Positions 1 through 7,861 of a stretch of DNA of 64,000 nucleotides are shown here, piece after piece (the first letter of the stretch is position 1; each line of letters opens with the position of its first letter). The position numbers and the translations under genes were made by a program. Origin of the DNA: Shiella aurantiaca (GTDB lineage Bacteria; Bacteroidota; Bacteroidia; Cytophagales; Cyclobacteriaceae); the NCBI GenBank assembly GCA_030412945.1, contig JAUHJS010000007.1, positions 1 through 64,000 of the forward strand. The letters run 5' to 3'. The notes beneath the pieces were generated by a model, which was given only the letters and a program-made list of their open reading frames with translations, was not told the DNA's origin and searched no databases.

Positions 1-153
1 ATTTACTCCGTTTCATCTTACAGTTTTAAAGTTAATTATTCTACTTTTAAACCGTACTGTTTTTGGGGGAGCTTACACATAATGACATTGACCTTGCTTT
101 AAGTATCCTAGACGATAGACGAAGACACAAGTAAAGGCAGCAGCCAACAAACC

Positions 154-290
154 CCCGCTATTCGACATGTGCCATGTCGAACCCTTATCGCAGGGTTTGC
201 AACCCGTATTGTTAGCTAGTTCATTGGTCTAATGGCTGTCAGGTGAAAAACACCTGACAGGGCGAGGTTGATCCTAAAATTATTTCCATT
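154..290. repeat. Dispersed intergenic repeat, copy A
   Basis: This is the most complete copy of a dispersed element of about 130 bp. It begins CCGCTATTCG and contains a perfect 9-bp hairpin (161-169 with 173-181), then AACCCTTATCGCAGGGTT, then GTTAGCTA. It ends in a perfect 10-bp hairpin with a five-A loop (236-245 with 251-260). Related copies lie at 38680-38805, 39725-39835, 44260-44335 and, in part, 571-610. All are intergenic. Function is unknown; it may be a non-autonomous mobile element or a structured transcript end. Confidence 0.7.
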
Positions 291-296
291 AATCGA

Positions 297-325
297 TTGA
301 AAAACGAGCTAGAAAGATATATTTG
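297..325 (+). promoter_or_regulatory. Candidate Bacteroidota promoter for the 71-aa gene
   Basis: TATATTTG at 318-325 matches the TAnnTTTG -7 box, and TTG at 297-299 is a possible -33 element 18 nt upstream. Transcription would begin at about 330, where the next ATG lies, so the mRNA would be nearly leaderless. Assignment is by consensus only. Confidence 0.4.
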
Positions 326-329
326 AAGG

Positions 330-545
330 ATGGAATCATACGTTTTCTTAACTTTTGCCAATCTGATTGCCACTTATGGCAAACACAGAGGAATAGGCTT
401 TGCTATTTCATTTCTTATCTCCTTTTTCGGTACACCTTTCATTGGCATTATCTGTGTCATGTTATCGGAGAAAATTAATAAGGATGACGACAATGGTCAA
501 CAAGCCGAGAAAACCTTTGACATTGAGCAATTCAGGCAATACTAG
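330..545 (+). CDS. Small hydrophobic membrane protein, hypothetical
   Basis: A 71-residue protein with a hydrophobic central stretch (about residues 20-46, rich in Phe, Ile and Gly) followed by a charged, Asp/Lys/Glu-rich tail. The segment GIGFAISFLISFF followed by TPFIGII resembles small Bacteroidota proteins in which a short hydrophobic hairpin ends at a Ser-Glu-Lys step, but I cannot name a family. A TAnnTTTG box ends only 5 nt before the ATG, which supports this start and suggests a leaderless transcript. No operon partner is visible. The repeat element just upstream and a partial copy just downstream suggest a recombination-prone site. The competing overlapping frame at 400-618 looks less protein-like. 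Confidence 0.5.
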   Translation: MESYVFLTFANLIATYGKHRGIGFAISFLISFFGTPFIGIICVMLSEKINKDDDNGQQAEKTFDIEQFRQY

Positions 546-570
546 TTCGGGTAATCCGGCCTTTTTCATC

Positions 571-610
571 TATCCTATCGAATCTCTATCCTCGGTCTTG
601 CAACCTAGCC
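571..610. repeat. Dispersed repeat, partial copy E
   Basis: The stretch beginning TATCCTATCGAATC, followed by GTCTTGCAACCTAGCC, matches the middle of the element seen at 154-290 and 44260-44335. It is a decayed or partial copy. Confidence 0.4.
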
Positions 611-703
611 TTTCTTAAGCTTGGATTTTCCTTCCCCATGTGGGCGGTACATTTTTTTATCCTTGGGATGGCCATTGTGTTTCGCTTCGCGTACTAAGAT
701 GTG

Positions 704-711
704 TATCTTTG
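704..711 (+). promoter_or_regulatory. Promoter -7 box (TATCTTTG) of the TPR-LytTR gene
   Basis: TATCTTTG is an exact TAnnTTTG box 26 nt before the ATG at 738. It decides the start: an in-frame ATG at 621 lies upstream of the promoter and would add a sequence that is not a signal peptide. No good -33 element was found at the expected distance. Confidence 0.6.
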
Positions 712-737
712 CATATACCCCTTGTTTGAATCCAACT

Positions 738-2291
738 ATGCCCCTTGTGTTTTTTCGTTTTAGCTTTTGCTTGCTCATTTTGATGCCTTTTGGGCTAGCA
801 GCGCAGGTGTCGAGTAGCCTGAGCAATGCTAAGGCCCAAAAAGCTTTTGAGCAGAACCTAAGCGATAGTGCGCTCTACTATGCGCGCCAGGCCCTTATGC
901 TGGCACAAGCCACCGAGGAGACGGCCCAGCAACGCCAGGCTTTGCTGTACATAGGGCAATATTTTCAGGCCAAGGGCCAATATGGGGAAGCGCTTAGCTA
1001 CGTGAACCAAGCCTTGCCGTTGTCGAGCACACGAGAGGAAAAACGCCAAGTGTACAATAAGCTGGGCGAACTCTATGGCATGGCTGGCGACTACGGCACA
1101 TCCTTAGAACAGTTTTTTAATGCGCTCGAACATACTCCGGAAGAAACCGATCGCTATGAGGTGTACAATAATCTGGGCATAGTGTATGCCAAGCAAGAGC
1201 AGTTTGAAAAGGCCGCCAGTTATTTTAGTAAGACCCTGCAAATAGGGGAGAAAGAAAAGGATATCAAGCGGCAGATTTCCAGCCTCAATTACCTATCGCA
1301 ATTGAACGATGCCCGTGGGGAGCACCGTGTGGCGCTTAAGCAAGTGCAGTCGGTATTGGTGCTGAACGATATGATTAACTCCCACCGTATGCGCGCCTAT
1401 CAGCTGATGCATGCAGGGGAGCAATACCGTAAGTTGGGCGTGTTCGATTCAGCCTTATTATATCATCATATGGCTTTGGACTGGCTCCGAAAGGCCGAAA
1501 CGGCCATGATAGAAATTTATGTAGCCGATAAATTGGCCCTTACCTTTTTGGATCAGCAGCAATACGATTCGGCTCAGTGGTATCTGCATCGGGCCGATTC
1601 CCTAGCCGTGGCCTTTCAAAATGTGGGTTATCATAAATTCATCTATGAGCACTATATACGCTTATACCAAGCGCTGGATAGTCCCAAGAAGGTGAGTGTA
1701 TACCAGATGAAAATGAAGGAGCTGAACGATTCCATAGCCCGCTCGGTGGCTACGGCCAAAATGAAGGCCGTAGAACAGAAATACCAGGGAGAAGGGACAT
1801 CAAAAGCTTGGCCTTACTGGGCATACGCCCTGATAGCGATGGGTATTTTGCTGGCCTTGCTAGCCTACAGAAAGCTGCGCAAGCGCCCTTCGGAGCTGGT
1901 GAATGATCAGCCCATACTTCGCTCACAGGATGTGCAAAATGCCAACGAACCCGAAAAACAATGGGTGGTGGTTCAGCACAAAAATGGGGAAGCCCCTATC
2001 TTGGTGGAAGACATCATTAGCATCCTAAAAGAGGGGAAATACACTCAGGTAAATACACTTGAGGAGCAATATACTTCCAAGCGCACTATGCAGGAGTGGG
2101 AAGACTTGCTGCCGGTAGATCAGTTTTTCCGGGTCAATCGCAGCGCTATTATCCAGCTGCGCTACATGCTCAACTATTCTTTTTGGGAGTACGACAAATA
2201 CGTGGTGCGCATGAAAGAAGGAACCAATAAAGAACTGGTGATGTCGCGCGACCGTCTCAAGCAGCTCGATAAGCAGCTAAAAGGCTTGTAA
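738..2291 (+). CDS. Membrane-anchored TPR protein with C-terminal LytTR DNA-binding domain
   Basis: A protein of 517 residues. It opens with a signal peptide or anchor (MPLVFFRFSFCLLILMPFGL, then AAQ). Several tetratricopeptide repeats follow, for example around GQYGEALSYVNQALPL and EQFEKAASYFSKTLQIG. A transmembrane helix (about residues 396-416, AYALIAMGILLALLAY) leads to a C-terminal LytTR domain of about 100 residues that includes FFRVNRSAIIQL. The architecture is common in Bacteroidota: periplasmic TPRs sense an unknown signal and the cytoplasmic LytTR domain binds promoter DNA directly, without a separate kinase. Target genes are unknown. The start was chosen from the promoter box at 704-711 and the signal peptide. 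Confidence 0.85.
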   Translation: MPLVFFRFSFCLLILMPFGLAAQVSSSLSNAKAQKAFEQNLSDSALYYARQALMLAQATEETAQQRQALLYIGQYFQAKGQYGEALSYVNQALPLSSTREEKRQVYNKLGELYGMAGDYGTSLEQFFNALEHTPEETDRYEVYNNLGIVYAKQEQFEKAASYFSKTLQIGEKEKDIKRQISSLNYLSQLNDARGEHRVALKQVQSVLVLNDMINSHRMRAYQLMHAGEQYRKLGVFDSALLYHHMALDWLRKAETAMIEIYVADKLALTFLDQQQYDSAQWYLHRADSLAVAFQNVGYHKFIYEHYIRLYQALDSPKKVSVYQMKMKELNDSIARSVATAKMKAVEQKYQGEGTSKAWPYWAYALIAMGILLALLAYRKLRKRPSELVNDQPILRSQDVQNANEPEKQWVVVQHKNGEAPILVEDIISILKEGKYTQVNTLEEQYTSKRTMQEWEDLLPVDQFFRVNRSAIIQLRYMLNYSFWEYDKYVVRMKEGTNKELVMSRDRLKQLDKQLKGL

Positions 2292-2612
2292 ACTGCTATT
2301 TTTTGATGGGCGGACGAGCCTATGGCTAGTGCTGCTTATGTAGGTATGCCCGTAAAATCGCAGCTTTTTTGTGGTCAAAAATCAAAACATTGCGTGTTTT
2401 GGTGATTTCTGTGAAAATTCTTCTCACGCTTCCGTCTTTCAAAAAGGGCTTTAATTTTAATTTTTAAGGCCTTTTGCAAAGACTTATCGCAAATCGGGTA
2501 ATTGGATGCAATAGATTACCGATGTATGGTTCGTTTTTGAAAGCGAAACTTTTCTATTAAGGGGTCAGCTACCTTTGTAAGGTCATTGATTATCATCCTA
2601 ACCCCTACCGTC
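2292..2612. other. Intergenic region with a weak terminator-like stem
   Basis: No gene is visible. A poorly matched stem at about 2440-2475 pairs AAAAAGGGC with GGCCTTTT around an AT-rich loop and ends in TTTTGC; it could terminate the upstream gene. The promoter box of the next gene lies at 2570-2577. Confidence 0.3.
2570..2577 (+). promoter_or_regulatory. Promoter -7 box (TACCTTTG) of the response-regulator operon
   Basis: An exact TAnnTTTG match. Transcription from about 2583 leaves a leader of about 30 nt before the ATG at 2613. The upstream in-frame ATG at 2586 would be almost leaderless. Confidence 0.55.
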
Positions 2613-3164
2613 ATGAAAAATTTACTATTCAACTTCAGAAAAGCTTCACCAGCTCATCCTTTGGAAGATGCTTCCGAAAAGCCTTCTTTGTTTGCGGTTC
2701 GCGATGAAGCCAGCGATAGCGGTAACCAATTGCCTTTTGAAGGAAAAGGAGGTTTTCAGAACTGGTACGAGCGTCTGCCCATTAAGGTATTGATTGCTGA
2801 TGATACCGAAATCAACCAAAAACTCTTGAGCCGCACCATGGAGCGCCTCGGATATGAATGTACCATCGTATCGAGCGGACAAGAAGCCTACGATGCGGTA
2901 ATGCGCGATAATTTTCAACTCATCTTGATGGACTTATATATGCCCGGTATGGATGGTTGTGAAGCCTCGGCTCTTATCAATGAAGATTTGGAAGACGAAG
3001 CGCCTCTGATCGTGGCGGTTACGGCCAGTATTTTCGAAGAAGAGGAAAGAAGATGCCAAGAAAGCGGAATTGTGCAATTTATCACTAAGCCTTTCCGTGT
3101 GGAAGATTTAGAAGCTTGCTTGGTGAAATGGGAAGATGAATTGCGATTACGTATTAAAGAATAA
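2613..3164 (+). CDS. Single-domain response regulator with N-terminal extension
   Basis: A protein of 183 residues. The first 50 or so residues are low in recognisable structure. They are followed by a CheY-like receiver starting at IKVLIADDTEINQKLL. It has the acidic pair (ADD), the phospho-acceptor aspartate in LILMDLYMPGMDG, the conserved Thr in VTAS and the Lys in ITKPF, so it should be phosphorylatable. There is no output domain. The next gene, 14 nt downstream, encodes an Hpt protein, so the two are likely phosphorelay partners, with the sensor kinase elsewhere. An alternative start at 2586 adds nine residues; the promoter position favours 2613. Confidence 0.85.
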   Translation: MKNLLFNFRKASPAHPLEDASEKPSLFAVRDEASDSGNQLPFEGKGGFQNWYERLPIKVLIADDTEINQKLLSRTMERLGYECTIVSSGQEAYDAVMRDNFQLILMDLYMPGMDGCEASALINEDLEDEAPLIVAVTASIFEEEERRCQESGIVQFITKPFRVEDLEACLVKWEDELRLRIKE

Positions 3165-3178
3165 AGCAAATAGTATAC

Positions 3179-3541
3179 ATGAAGGGGACGGCCGAAGGGT
3201 TTTCTGGCATTAATGCCACCTATTTAGAGAACATCTGTGGAGATGACAAAGAATTTATCCAACAAATAATAGTGGCCTACAAGCGCCTGCTCAATGAGTT
3301 TGTAGACCAATCAGAAGCCTATTTGCAGCAGCAACGTTGGGAGGCTATAGCCTCTCTTACCCACAAGATACGCTCCAGTTCCCGTTTTATCGGGGCTCAA
3401 CAATTAGCCGATGAGGCCTTGGCACTGGAAGAGCTCTGCAAAAGTGAGAGTCCACAAGTAGGACAGGTGCAAGTGCATCTGGCACACATACGCAGCTTGT
3501 ATGTTGGCCTTCAGCCTGATTTGGATCTGGTGCTGGCCTAA
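3179..3541 (+). CDS. Hpt-domain phosphotransfer protein
   Basis: A 120-residue all-helical protein. The Hpt signature is SLTHKIRSSSRFIGA, where the His is the phospho-acceptor and the Lys two residues later is the usual neighbour. Length fits a stand-alone Hpt domain. It follows the receiver gene by 14 nt and probably exchanges phosphate with it and with a hybrid kinase not in this window. A leading GINATYLENICGDDKEFIQQII segment, common at the N-terminus of Hpt domains, supports the call. Confidence 0.8.
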   Translation: MKGTAEGFSGINATYLENICGDDKEFIQQIIVAYKRLLNEFVDQSEAYLQQQRWEAIASLTHKIRSSSRFIGAQQLADEALALEELCKSESPQVGQVQVHLAHIRSLYVGLQPDLDLVLA

Positions 3542-3593
3542 GTGCCCGCTGTATTATTATCTGCAAGGATATCAGCCTTTCCGTTAAATTTCG

Positions 3594-3759
3594 TATCTTT
3601 GCCAAGCCGCAAGAGAGAAGTTCCTATCCAGTATTTCCTCCCATACAATACCCGCTCGGTATCTGTCAGGTTTTAGGTTGCAGCCTCGCTAATTCCTACC
3701 CTTTATTTCTACAGCTCAAGGTGGGCTGTATAGATTTTAGTATTTTATCAAACCCTTGA
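3594..3759 (+). promoter_or_regulatory. Promoter and long 5' leader of the cold-shock-domain gene
   Basis: TATCTTTG at 3594-3601 is an exact TAnnTTTG box. Transcription from about 3608 leaves an untranslated leader of about 150 nt before the ATG at 3760. Long leaders are typical of cold-shock genes, where they can change structure with temperature. I did not fold it. Confidence 0.5.
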
Positions 3760-4263
3760 ATGGCCAAATCGCAAGAGACCTTTGGAAAAAAAGAAAAAGA
3801 AAAGAAACGTTTAAAGAAACGTCAAGACAAGCAAGCCAAGCGCGAAGAGCGTAAAAGCAACTCCACCGGAGGTGATTTTGAAAGCATGCTTGCCTATGTG
3901 GATGAGTTCGGAAATATTACCGATACACCGCCCAATCCGGTGAAAAAACAAGTGATTGATGCTTCTACTATCGAAATCGGTGTGCCTAAGCGCTTAAAAG
4001 ATGACGAAGCCGAAATCCGCACCGGACGTGTTGAATTCTTTAACGATAGTAAAGGTTTTGGCTTTATCAAAGAAACGGGTACCCAAGAAAAATACTTCGT
4101 ACATGCCAATGGGCTTTTGGAGCCGATTAAAGAAGGTGATGTCGTGAGTTTTGATTTAGAAAGAGGCATGAAAGGCATGAATGCCATTCAGGTGAAGAAA
4201 CATAAAGTGGAGAAACCCACCCCTCCGCCAGCCGAGGCGCCCCCCGCGCCCGAAGCAGAGTAA
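3760..4263 (+). CDS. Cold-shock-domain RNA-binding protein with basic N-terminal extension
   Basis: A protein of 167 residues. Residues 1-35 are almost all Lys, Glu and Arg. A linker follows, then a cold-shock domain (about residues 85-150) with RNP1 KGFGFIKE and RNP2 KYFVHA, and a Pro/Ala/Glu-rich tail. The fold binds single-stranded RNA or DNA. The basic arm may add non-specific RNA affinity or ribosome contact. The gene stands alone, with its own promoter and a strong terminator. It is longer than the classical CspA of about 70 residues but matches the extended cold-shock proteins found in Bacteroidota. Confidence 0.85.
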   Translation: MAKSQETFGKKEKEKKRLKKRQDKQAKREERKSNSTGGDFESMLAYVDEFGNITDTPPNPVKKQVIDASTIEIGVPKRLKDDEAEIRTGRVEFFNDSKGFGFIKETGTQEKYFVHANGLLEPIKEGDVVSFDLERGMKGMNAIQVKKHKVEKPTPPPAEAPPAPEAE

Positions 4264-4270
4264 GAAAGTT

Positions 4271-4298
4271 AAGAAGGTGGATACACCTTCTTTTTTTT
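4271..4298 (+). terminator. Intrinsic terminator
   Basis: A perfect 9-bp stem (AAGAAGGTG 4271-4279 with CACCTTCTT 4284-4292) and GATA tetraloop, followed by a T run. It ends the cold-shock gene. Confidence 0.9.
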
Positions 4299-4390
4299 GT
4301 CCCTAGGTAATCGCTTTTCGCTTTTTTTCTGGATGTTTTCTTTTTTTAAGAAACATTCATCGGTTTTTTGGTTATACTCACAAAAGATCT

Positions 4391-5494
4391 ATGCCGAAAG
4401 ACGTCATCATTATGGGAGGGGGACTAGCCGGACTCACGGCTGCCATTCAGTTGGCCCAGTGGGGGCGTTCGGTGCAGCTTTTTGAAAAAGGCCATTATCC
4501 CTCGCACAAAGTGTGTGGCGAATACATTTCCAATGAGGTAAGGCCCTATTTAGAACGCCTTGGGGTATTTCCCGAAATTCCCTTACCCCAACTCAATCAG
4601 TTTTTCCTTAGCGATATCCAAGGCAATAGCCTGCAACTCGACTTACCCTTGGGCGGGTTTGGCATTAGCCGCTATACCCTCGACCACCATTTGTACCAAT
4701 GTGCCGTATCGTGTGGGGTGGAAGTATTTATCCATACTTCCGTTCAAGCCCTGCGTATGGAAAATGATGTGTTTACGATTACGACCGAAGAAGGTGCCGA
4801 GCATAGCAGCCGCTATGTAGTAGGCGCTTTTGGCAAGCGTTCTTTGCTCGATAAGTTCCTGCAAAGGCCTTTTATGCAAAAGCGTTCGCCCTATATTGGG
4901 GTGAAATACCACATCCGTTTACCTTATCCTGAAAACCAAATTGCCTTGCACAATTTCCCCATGGGCTATTGCGGCATTAGTAGGGTAGAAGGAGAATCTG
5001 TCAACCTGTGTTATCTGGCTTCGCGAGAGGCACTTAAGCCTTATAAAGACATTCGAAAAATGGAAGAAGCCTTGTTGTTCCAAAATCCTCACCTCAAGCA
5101 AATTTTTGAAGGTGCCGAATTTTTATGGGACAAGCCGCTGGTAATCAATGAGGTTTCTTTTGAAGCCAAAGAGCCGGTGGAAGGCCATGTGTTGATGTGT
5201 GGCGATTCGGCCGGATTGATTACGCCCCTTTGTGGCAATGGGATGGCCATGGCGATTCATGCCGCCAAATTGGCTTCTGAGGCCATTCATCAGCACTTTG
5301 ATGATAGGCAACAAGTAGAACAAACCTATGCCAAGCAATGGAAATCACTATTTGCTTTACGCCTCTGGGCGGGACGAAATATACAAAAGCTTTTTGGTCA
5401 CCATGCCGCCAGCCGGATTACGGTAGGTGCGGGCAAGGCCATGCCTTTTGTCGCCAAGAAAATGATTACCTTAACCCACGGATCGCCTTTTTAA
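4391..5494 (+). CDS. FAD-dependent oxidoreductase of the geranylgeranyl-reductase type
   Basis: A flavoprotein of 367 residues. The N-terminal Rossmann motif is VIIMGGGLAGLTAAIQLA, and the second FAD motif is MCGDSAGLITPLCGNGMAMA, where the flavin-binding GD and the following Gly/Pro pattern match geranylgeranyl-reductase/PHBH-like enzymes. A CGEYIS motif near residue 41 fits the same family. It is followed after 10 nt by a type III polyketide synthase and then a methyltransferase. In this context it probably reduces or hydroxylates the lipid-like polyketide product, or an isoprenoid side chain. The actual substrate is unknown. Confidence 0.8.
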   Translation: MPKDVIIMGGGLAGLTAAIQLAQWGRSVQLFEKGHYPSHKVCGEYISNEVRPYLERLGVFPEIPLPQLNQFFLSDIQGNSLQLDLPLGGFGISRYTLDHHLYQCAVSCGVEVFIHTSVQALRMENDVFTITTEEGAEHSSRYVVGAFGKRSLLDKFLQRPFMQKRSPYIGVKYHIRLPYPENQIALHNFPMGYCGISRVEGESVNLCYLASREALKPYKDIRKMEEALLFQNPHLKQIFEGAEFLWDKPLVINEVSFEAKEPVEGHVLMCGDSAGLITPLCGNGMAMAIHAAKLASEAIHQHFDDRQQVEQTYAKQWKSLFALRLWAGRNIQKLFGHHAASRITVGAGKAMPFVAKKMITLTHGSPF

Positions 5495-5504
5495 ATCCCC
5501 CGCT

Positions 5505-6605
5505 ATGAGTGCATATATTACCGCTTTAGGTATCGCCAATCCTCCGTATAAAGTGCTGCAAAAGCAATTGGCGCATTTTATGAAAAAGGCCCACGGCCTC
5601 AATGAGCAAGAAGCGCGAGGCCTAGATGTACTCTATCGGGCTTCGGGCATTAAGTCTCGTTATTCGGTAATTCCTGATTATTCAGGGAGTTTGGTTGATA
5701 ATCATTTATATCCAATCAGCGAAGATTTTGAACCCTTTCCTTCGGTAGCTTCCCGCATGGAGCTGTATCGGAAATGTGCACTTCCCTTAGCGAAAGAGGC
5801 GGTTTTGCAGGCTAAAAGTCCTGTTCCTTATCATGAAATCACGCATTTGATTACGGTGAGCTGCACGGGCATGTATGCCCCGGGCTTGGATATTGATTTG
5901 GTGAAAGCCCTAAATCTGCCTACCCATGTGAGGCGTACCTGTGTAAACTTTATGGGCTGCTATGCGGCCATCACAGCCTTGAAATTGGCCGCTGAAATCA
6001 CCTCCGCGCATGAGCATGCCAAGGTGCTAATTGTATGTGTGGAATTATGCAGCCTTCATTTTCAAAAACAAAAAACAGAAGACCAATTGCTGGCTAATGC
6101 CCTTTTTGGAGATGGAGCTGCCGCGGTAGTGGTAGAATCACAGCCACGCGGGCTTTGCCTTTCTTTGGAACAGTTTTATGCGGATTTAGCTTTAGAAGGC
6201 GAACAAGAAATGGCCTGGAACATCGGGAATTTCGGCTTTGAAATGAAGCTGAGCCAGTACGTACCCGACCTGATAGGAAAGGGAATTGGCACCTTGACGG
6301 ATAATCTGCTTCGTTTTTTGAAGCTGAAAGCGAACGAGGTTTCCTATTATGCTATTCATCCGGGAGGAAAACGCATACTGACCGAAATTGAAAAAGCGCT
6401 GGGTTTGAGCAAGCAGGCCAATAGGTTTGCGTATGAAGTCTTGGAAGAATTTGGCAATATGTCATCGCCCACGGTGCTGTTTGTATTAAAAAAAATATGG
6501 GATAGTTTGCAAGCCAGCGATGCAGGCAAAACCATCCTTAGTTTCGCCTTTGGCCCGGGACTAACCATGGAAAGCATGCTTTTGAAGGTACATACTACCC
6601 ATTAA
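5505..6605 (+). CDS. Type III polyketide synthase (chalcone-synthase-like)
   Basis: A protein of 366 residues, the usual size for a homodimeric type III PKS. The catalytic triad can be placed: Cys in NFMGCYAAI (about residue 152), His in YAIHPGGKR, and Asn in GNMSSPTVLFVL. The C-terminal glycine-rich FGPGLTMESMLL loop is also typical. Such enzymes extend an acyl-CoA starter with malonyl-CoA and cyclise the product to a pyrone or resorcinol. It lies between a flavin reductase and a methyltransferase, similar in principle to pyrone-forming clusters of other bacteria. The starter unit and product cannot be read from sequence. Confidence 0.85.
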   Translation: MSAYITALGIANPPYKVLQKQLAHFMKKAHGLNEQEARGLDVLYRASGIKSRYSVIPDYSGSLVDNHLYPISEDFEPFPSVASRMELYRKCALPLAKEAVLQAKSPVPYHEITHLITVSCTGMYAPGLDIDLVKALNLPTHVRRTCVNFMGCYAAITALKLAAEITSAHEHAKVLIVCVELCSLHFQKQKTEDQLLANALFGDGAAAVVVESQPRGLCLSLEQFYADLALEGEQEMAWNIGNFGFEMKLSQYVPDLIGKGIGTLTDNLLRFLKLKANEVSYYAIHPGGKRILTEIEKALGLSKQANRFAYEVLEEFGNMSSPTVLFVLKKIWDSLQASDAGKTILSFAFGPGLTMESMLLKVHTTH

Positions 6606-6606
6606 T

Positions 6607-7326
6607 ATGAGAAATTTAGATCAACGTTCGCACGAGGAAGAAATCATGGACGACCTCCTTTTCGAAGGGGAAATGATGGATCAAACCCTGCGTGAACTGG
6701 ATTTTATCAACCAGTGGCTGGGTGGAAATGCCGTTACCTTGGCTGCTTTTCGGCATTTTGAAGATCGTATGCAGGTTGCTAAGGAGGTGCATGTGCTGGA
6801 TGTTGGCTGCGGAAGCGGGGAAATGCTCCGTCTGCTTACGGATTGGGCTGCTAAGCGTGGTATTCGTCTGATAGGCATAGGCATTGATGCTAATCCGCAT
6901 ATTGTAGACTATGCACGTAAGGCCTCGGAGAAATATCCCGATTTGCAATTTCTGGACTATAATATCTTTTCGGAAGAATATAAAAACCTGCGTACCGATA
7001 TTGTGCTTTCTACTTTGTTTACCCACCATTTTTCGGAGGCACAGCTTATCGATTATTACACCACCGCTCAAAAGCAAGCCAGATGGGGCGTAATTACCAA
7101 TGATTTGCACCGCAACTTTTTGGCCTATTACTCCATCAAATGGCTCACCGCTTGGTTTTCCAAATCGGAGATGGTGAAGTTCGATGCGCCCCTTTCGGTA
7201 GCCCGCGGTTTTAAAAAGAAGGAACTTAGCCAACTAATGCGTAACTTTCCTGAGGCGCGGTTTCAGCTCCGCTGGCGCTGGGCCTTCCGTTGGGTATTGA
7301 TTTGGCACACCGATGACACACACTGA
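6607..7326 (+). CDS. SAM-dependent class I methyltransferase of the PKS cluster
   Basis: A protein of 239 residues. The SAM-binding motif I is VLDVGCGSGEMLRLL, with the acidic motif II residue in IGIDANP. The motif post-I to IV region has VLSTLFTHHF. It starts one base after the PKS stop codon, so it is surely cotranscribed. The likely job is O- or C-methylation of the polyketide product. The 3' end overlaps the alkyltransferase gene by 14 nt. A membrane-like stretch is not evident, so it is probably cytosolic. Confidence 0.8.
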   Translation: MRNLDQRSHEEEIMDDLLFEGEMMDQTLRELDFINQWLGGNAVTLAAFRHFEDRMQVAKEVHVLDVGCGSGEMLRLLTDWAAKRGIRLIGIGIDANPHIVDYARKASEKYPDLQFLDYNIFSEEYKNLRTDIVLSTLFTHHFSEAQLIDYYTTAQKQARWGVITNDLHRNFLAYYSIKWLTAWFSKSEMVKFDAPLSVARGFKKKELSQLMRNFPEARFQLRWRWAFRWVLIWHTDDTH

Positions 7327-7804
7327 TTATTATTCAAGTCCCATAGGGCTTTTAGAGATACGGGCAAAGGAAGACCAGCTCCTGGCCCTTAGTTTTTTGG
7401 AAGAAGAGCAAAAATCTTCCGTAAATCCTTCTGATTTCACCCAAGAAGTAAAAAAACAATTGGAAGAATATTTTTCAGGTGTCCGTTCGGAATTTACATT
7501 GGCTTTAGCCCCTCAGGGTACGGAGTTTCAAGAAAAGGTCTGGCAAATGCTGCAAACTATTCCGGTAGGACAAACCACTTCCTATTTAACCATGGCGCGC
7601 CAGCTAGGCGATGAAAAGGTGATACGTGCCGCGGCCAGTGCCAATGGAAAAAATCCTATCGCTATACTTATTCCCTGTCACCGCGTGATTGGTTCCGATG
7701 GTAGCCTTACGGGTTATGCGGGCGGCTTGTGGCGAAAGAAATGGCTTTTAGAACACGAGCAAAAAATGCTGGGAAAGCCTGTGCAGGCTTCTTTGTTTGA
7801 ATAA
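7313..7804 (+). CDS. ogt: Methylated-DNA--protein-cysteine methyltransferase
   Basis: A protein of 163 residues with the suicide-enzyme active site IPCHRVIGSDGSLTGYAGG. The Cys accepts the alkyl group from O6-alkylguanine. The preceding FQEKVWQMLQTIPVGQTTSY segment is the DNA-binding helix region. Length fits the Ogt/MGMT class without an Ada domain. It repairs alkylated DNA by direct transfer and is consumed in doing so. It overlaps the methyltransferase gene by 14 nt, which puts it at the end of the PKS transcript, but there is no obvious functional link. Confidence 0.9.
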   Translation: MTHTDYYSSPIGLLEIRAKEDQLLALSFLEEEQKSSVNPSDFTQEVKKQLEEYFSGVRSEFTLALAPQGTEFQEKVWQMLQTIPVGQTTSYLTMARQLGDEKVIRAAASANGKNPIAILIPCHRVIGSDGSLTGYAGGLWRKKWLLEHEQKMLGKPVQASLFE

Positions 7805-7861
7805 ATATTGATTACGCAACAAATTTTTCGCTTGCCCGTTTGGGCAATAAAATCTAACCCT

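Noticed and set aside
621-737. An in-frame upstream start that would lengthen the TPR-LytTR protein by 39 residues
   Set aside because: A consensus promoter box lies at 704-711, inside this extension, and the ATG at 738 begins a proper signal peptide.
6616-7233. A 205-codon open frame on the minus strand opposite the PKS-cluster methyltransferase
   Set aside because: The plus-strand frame has clear SAM-methyltransferase motifs and fits the operon; the minus frame has no protein-like pattern.
7808-7861. TTG start of the CNB-domain kinase
   Set aside because: The ATG at 7862 begins directly before the recognisable domain. The extra 18 residues show no domain features.
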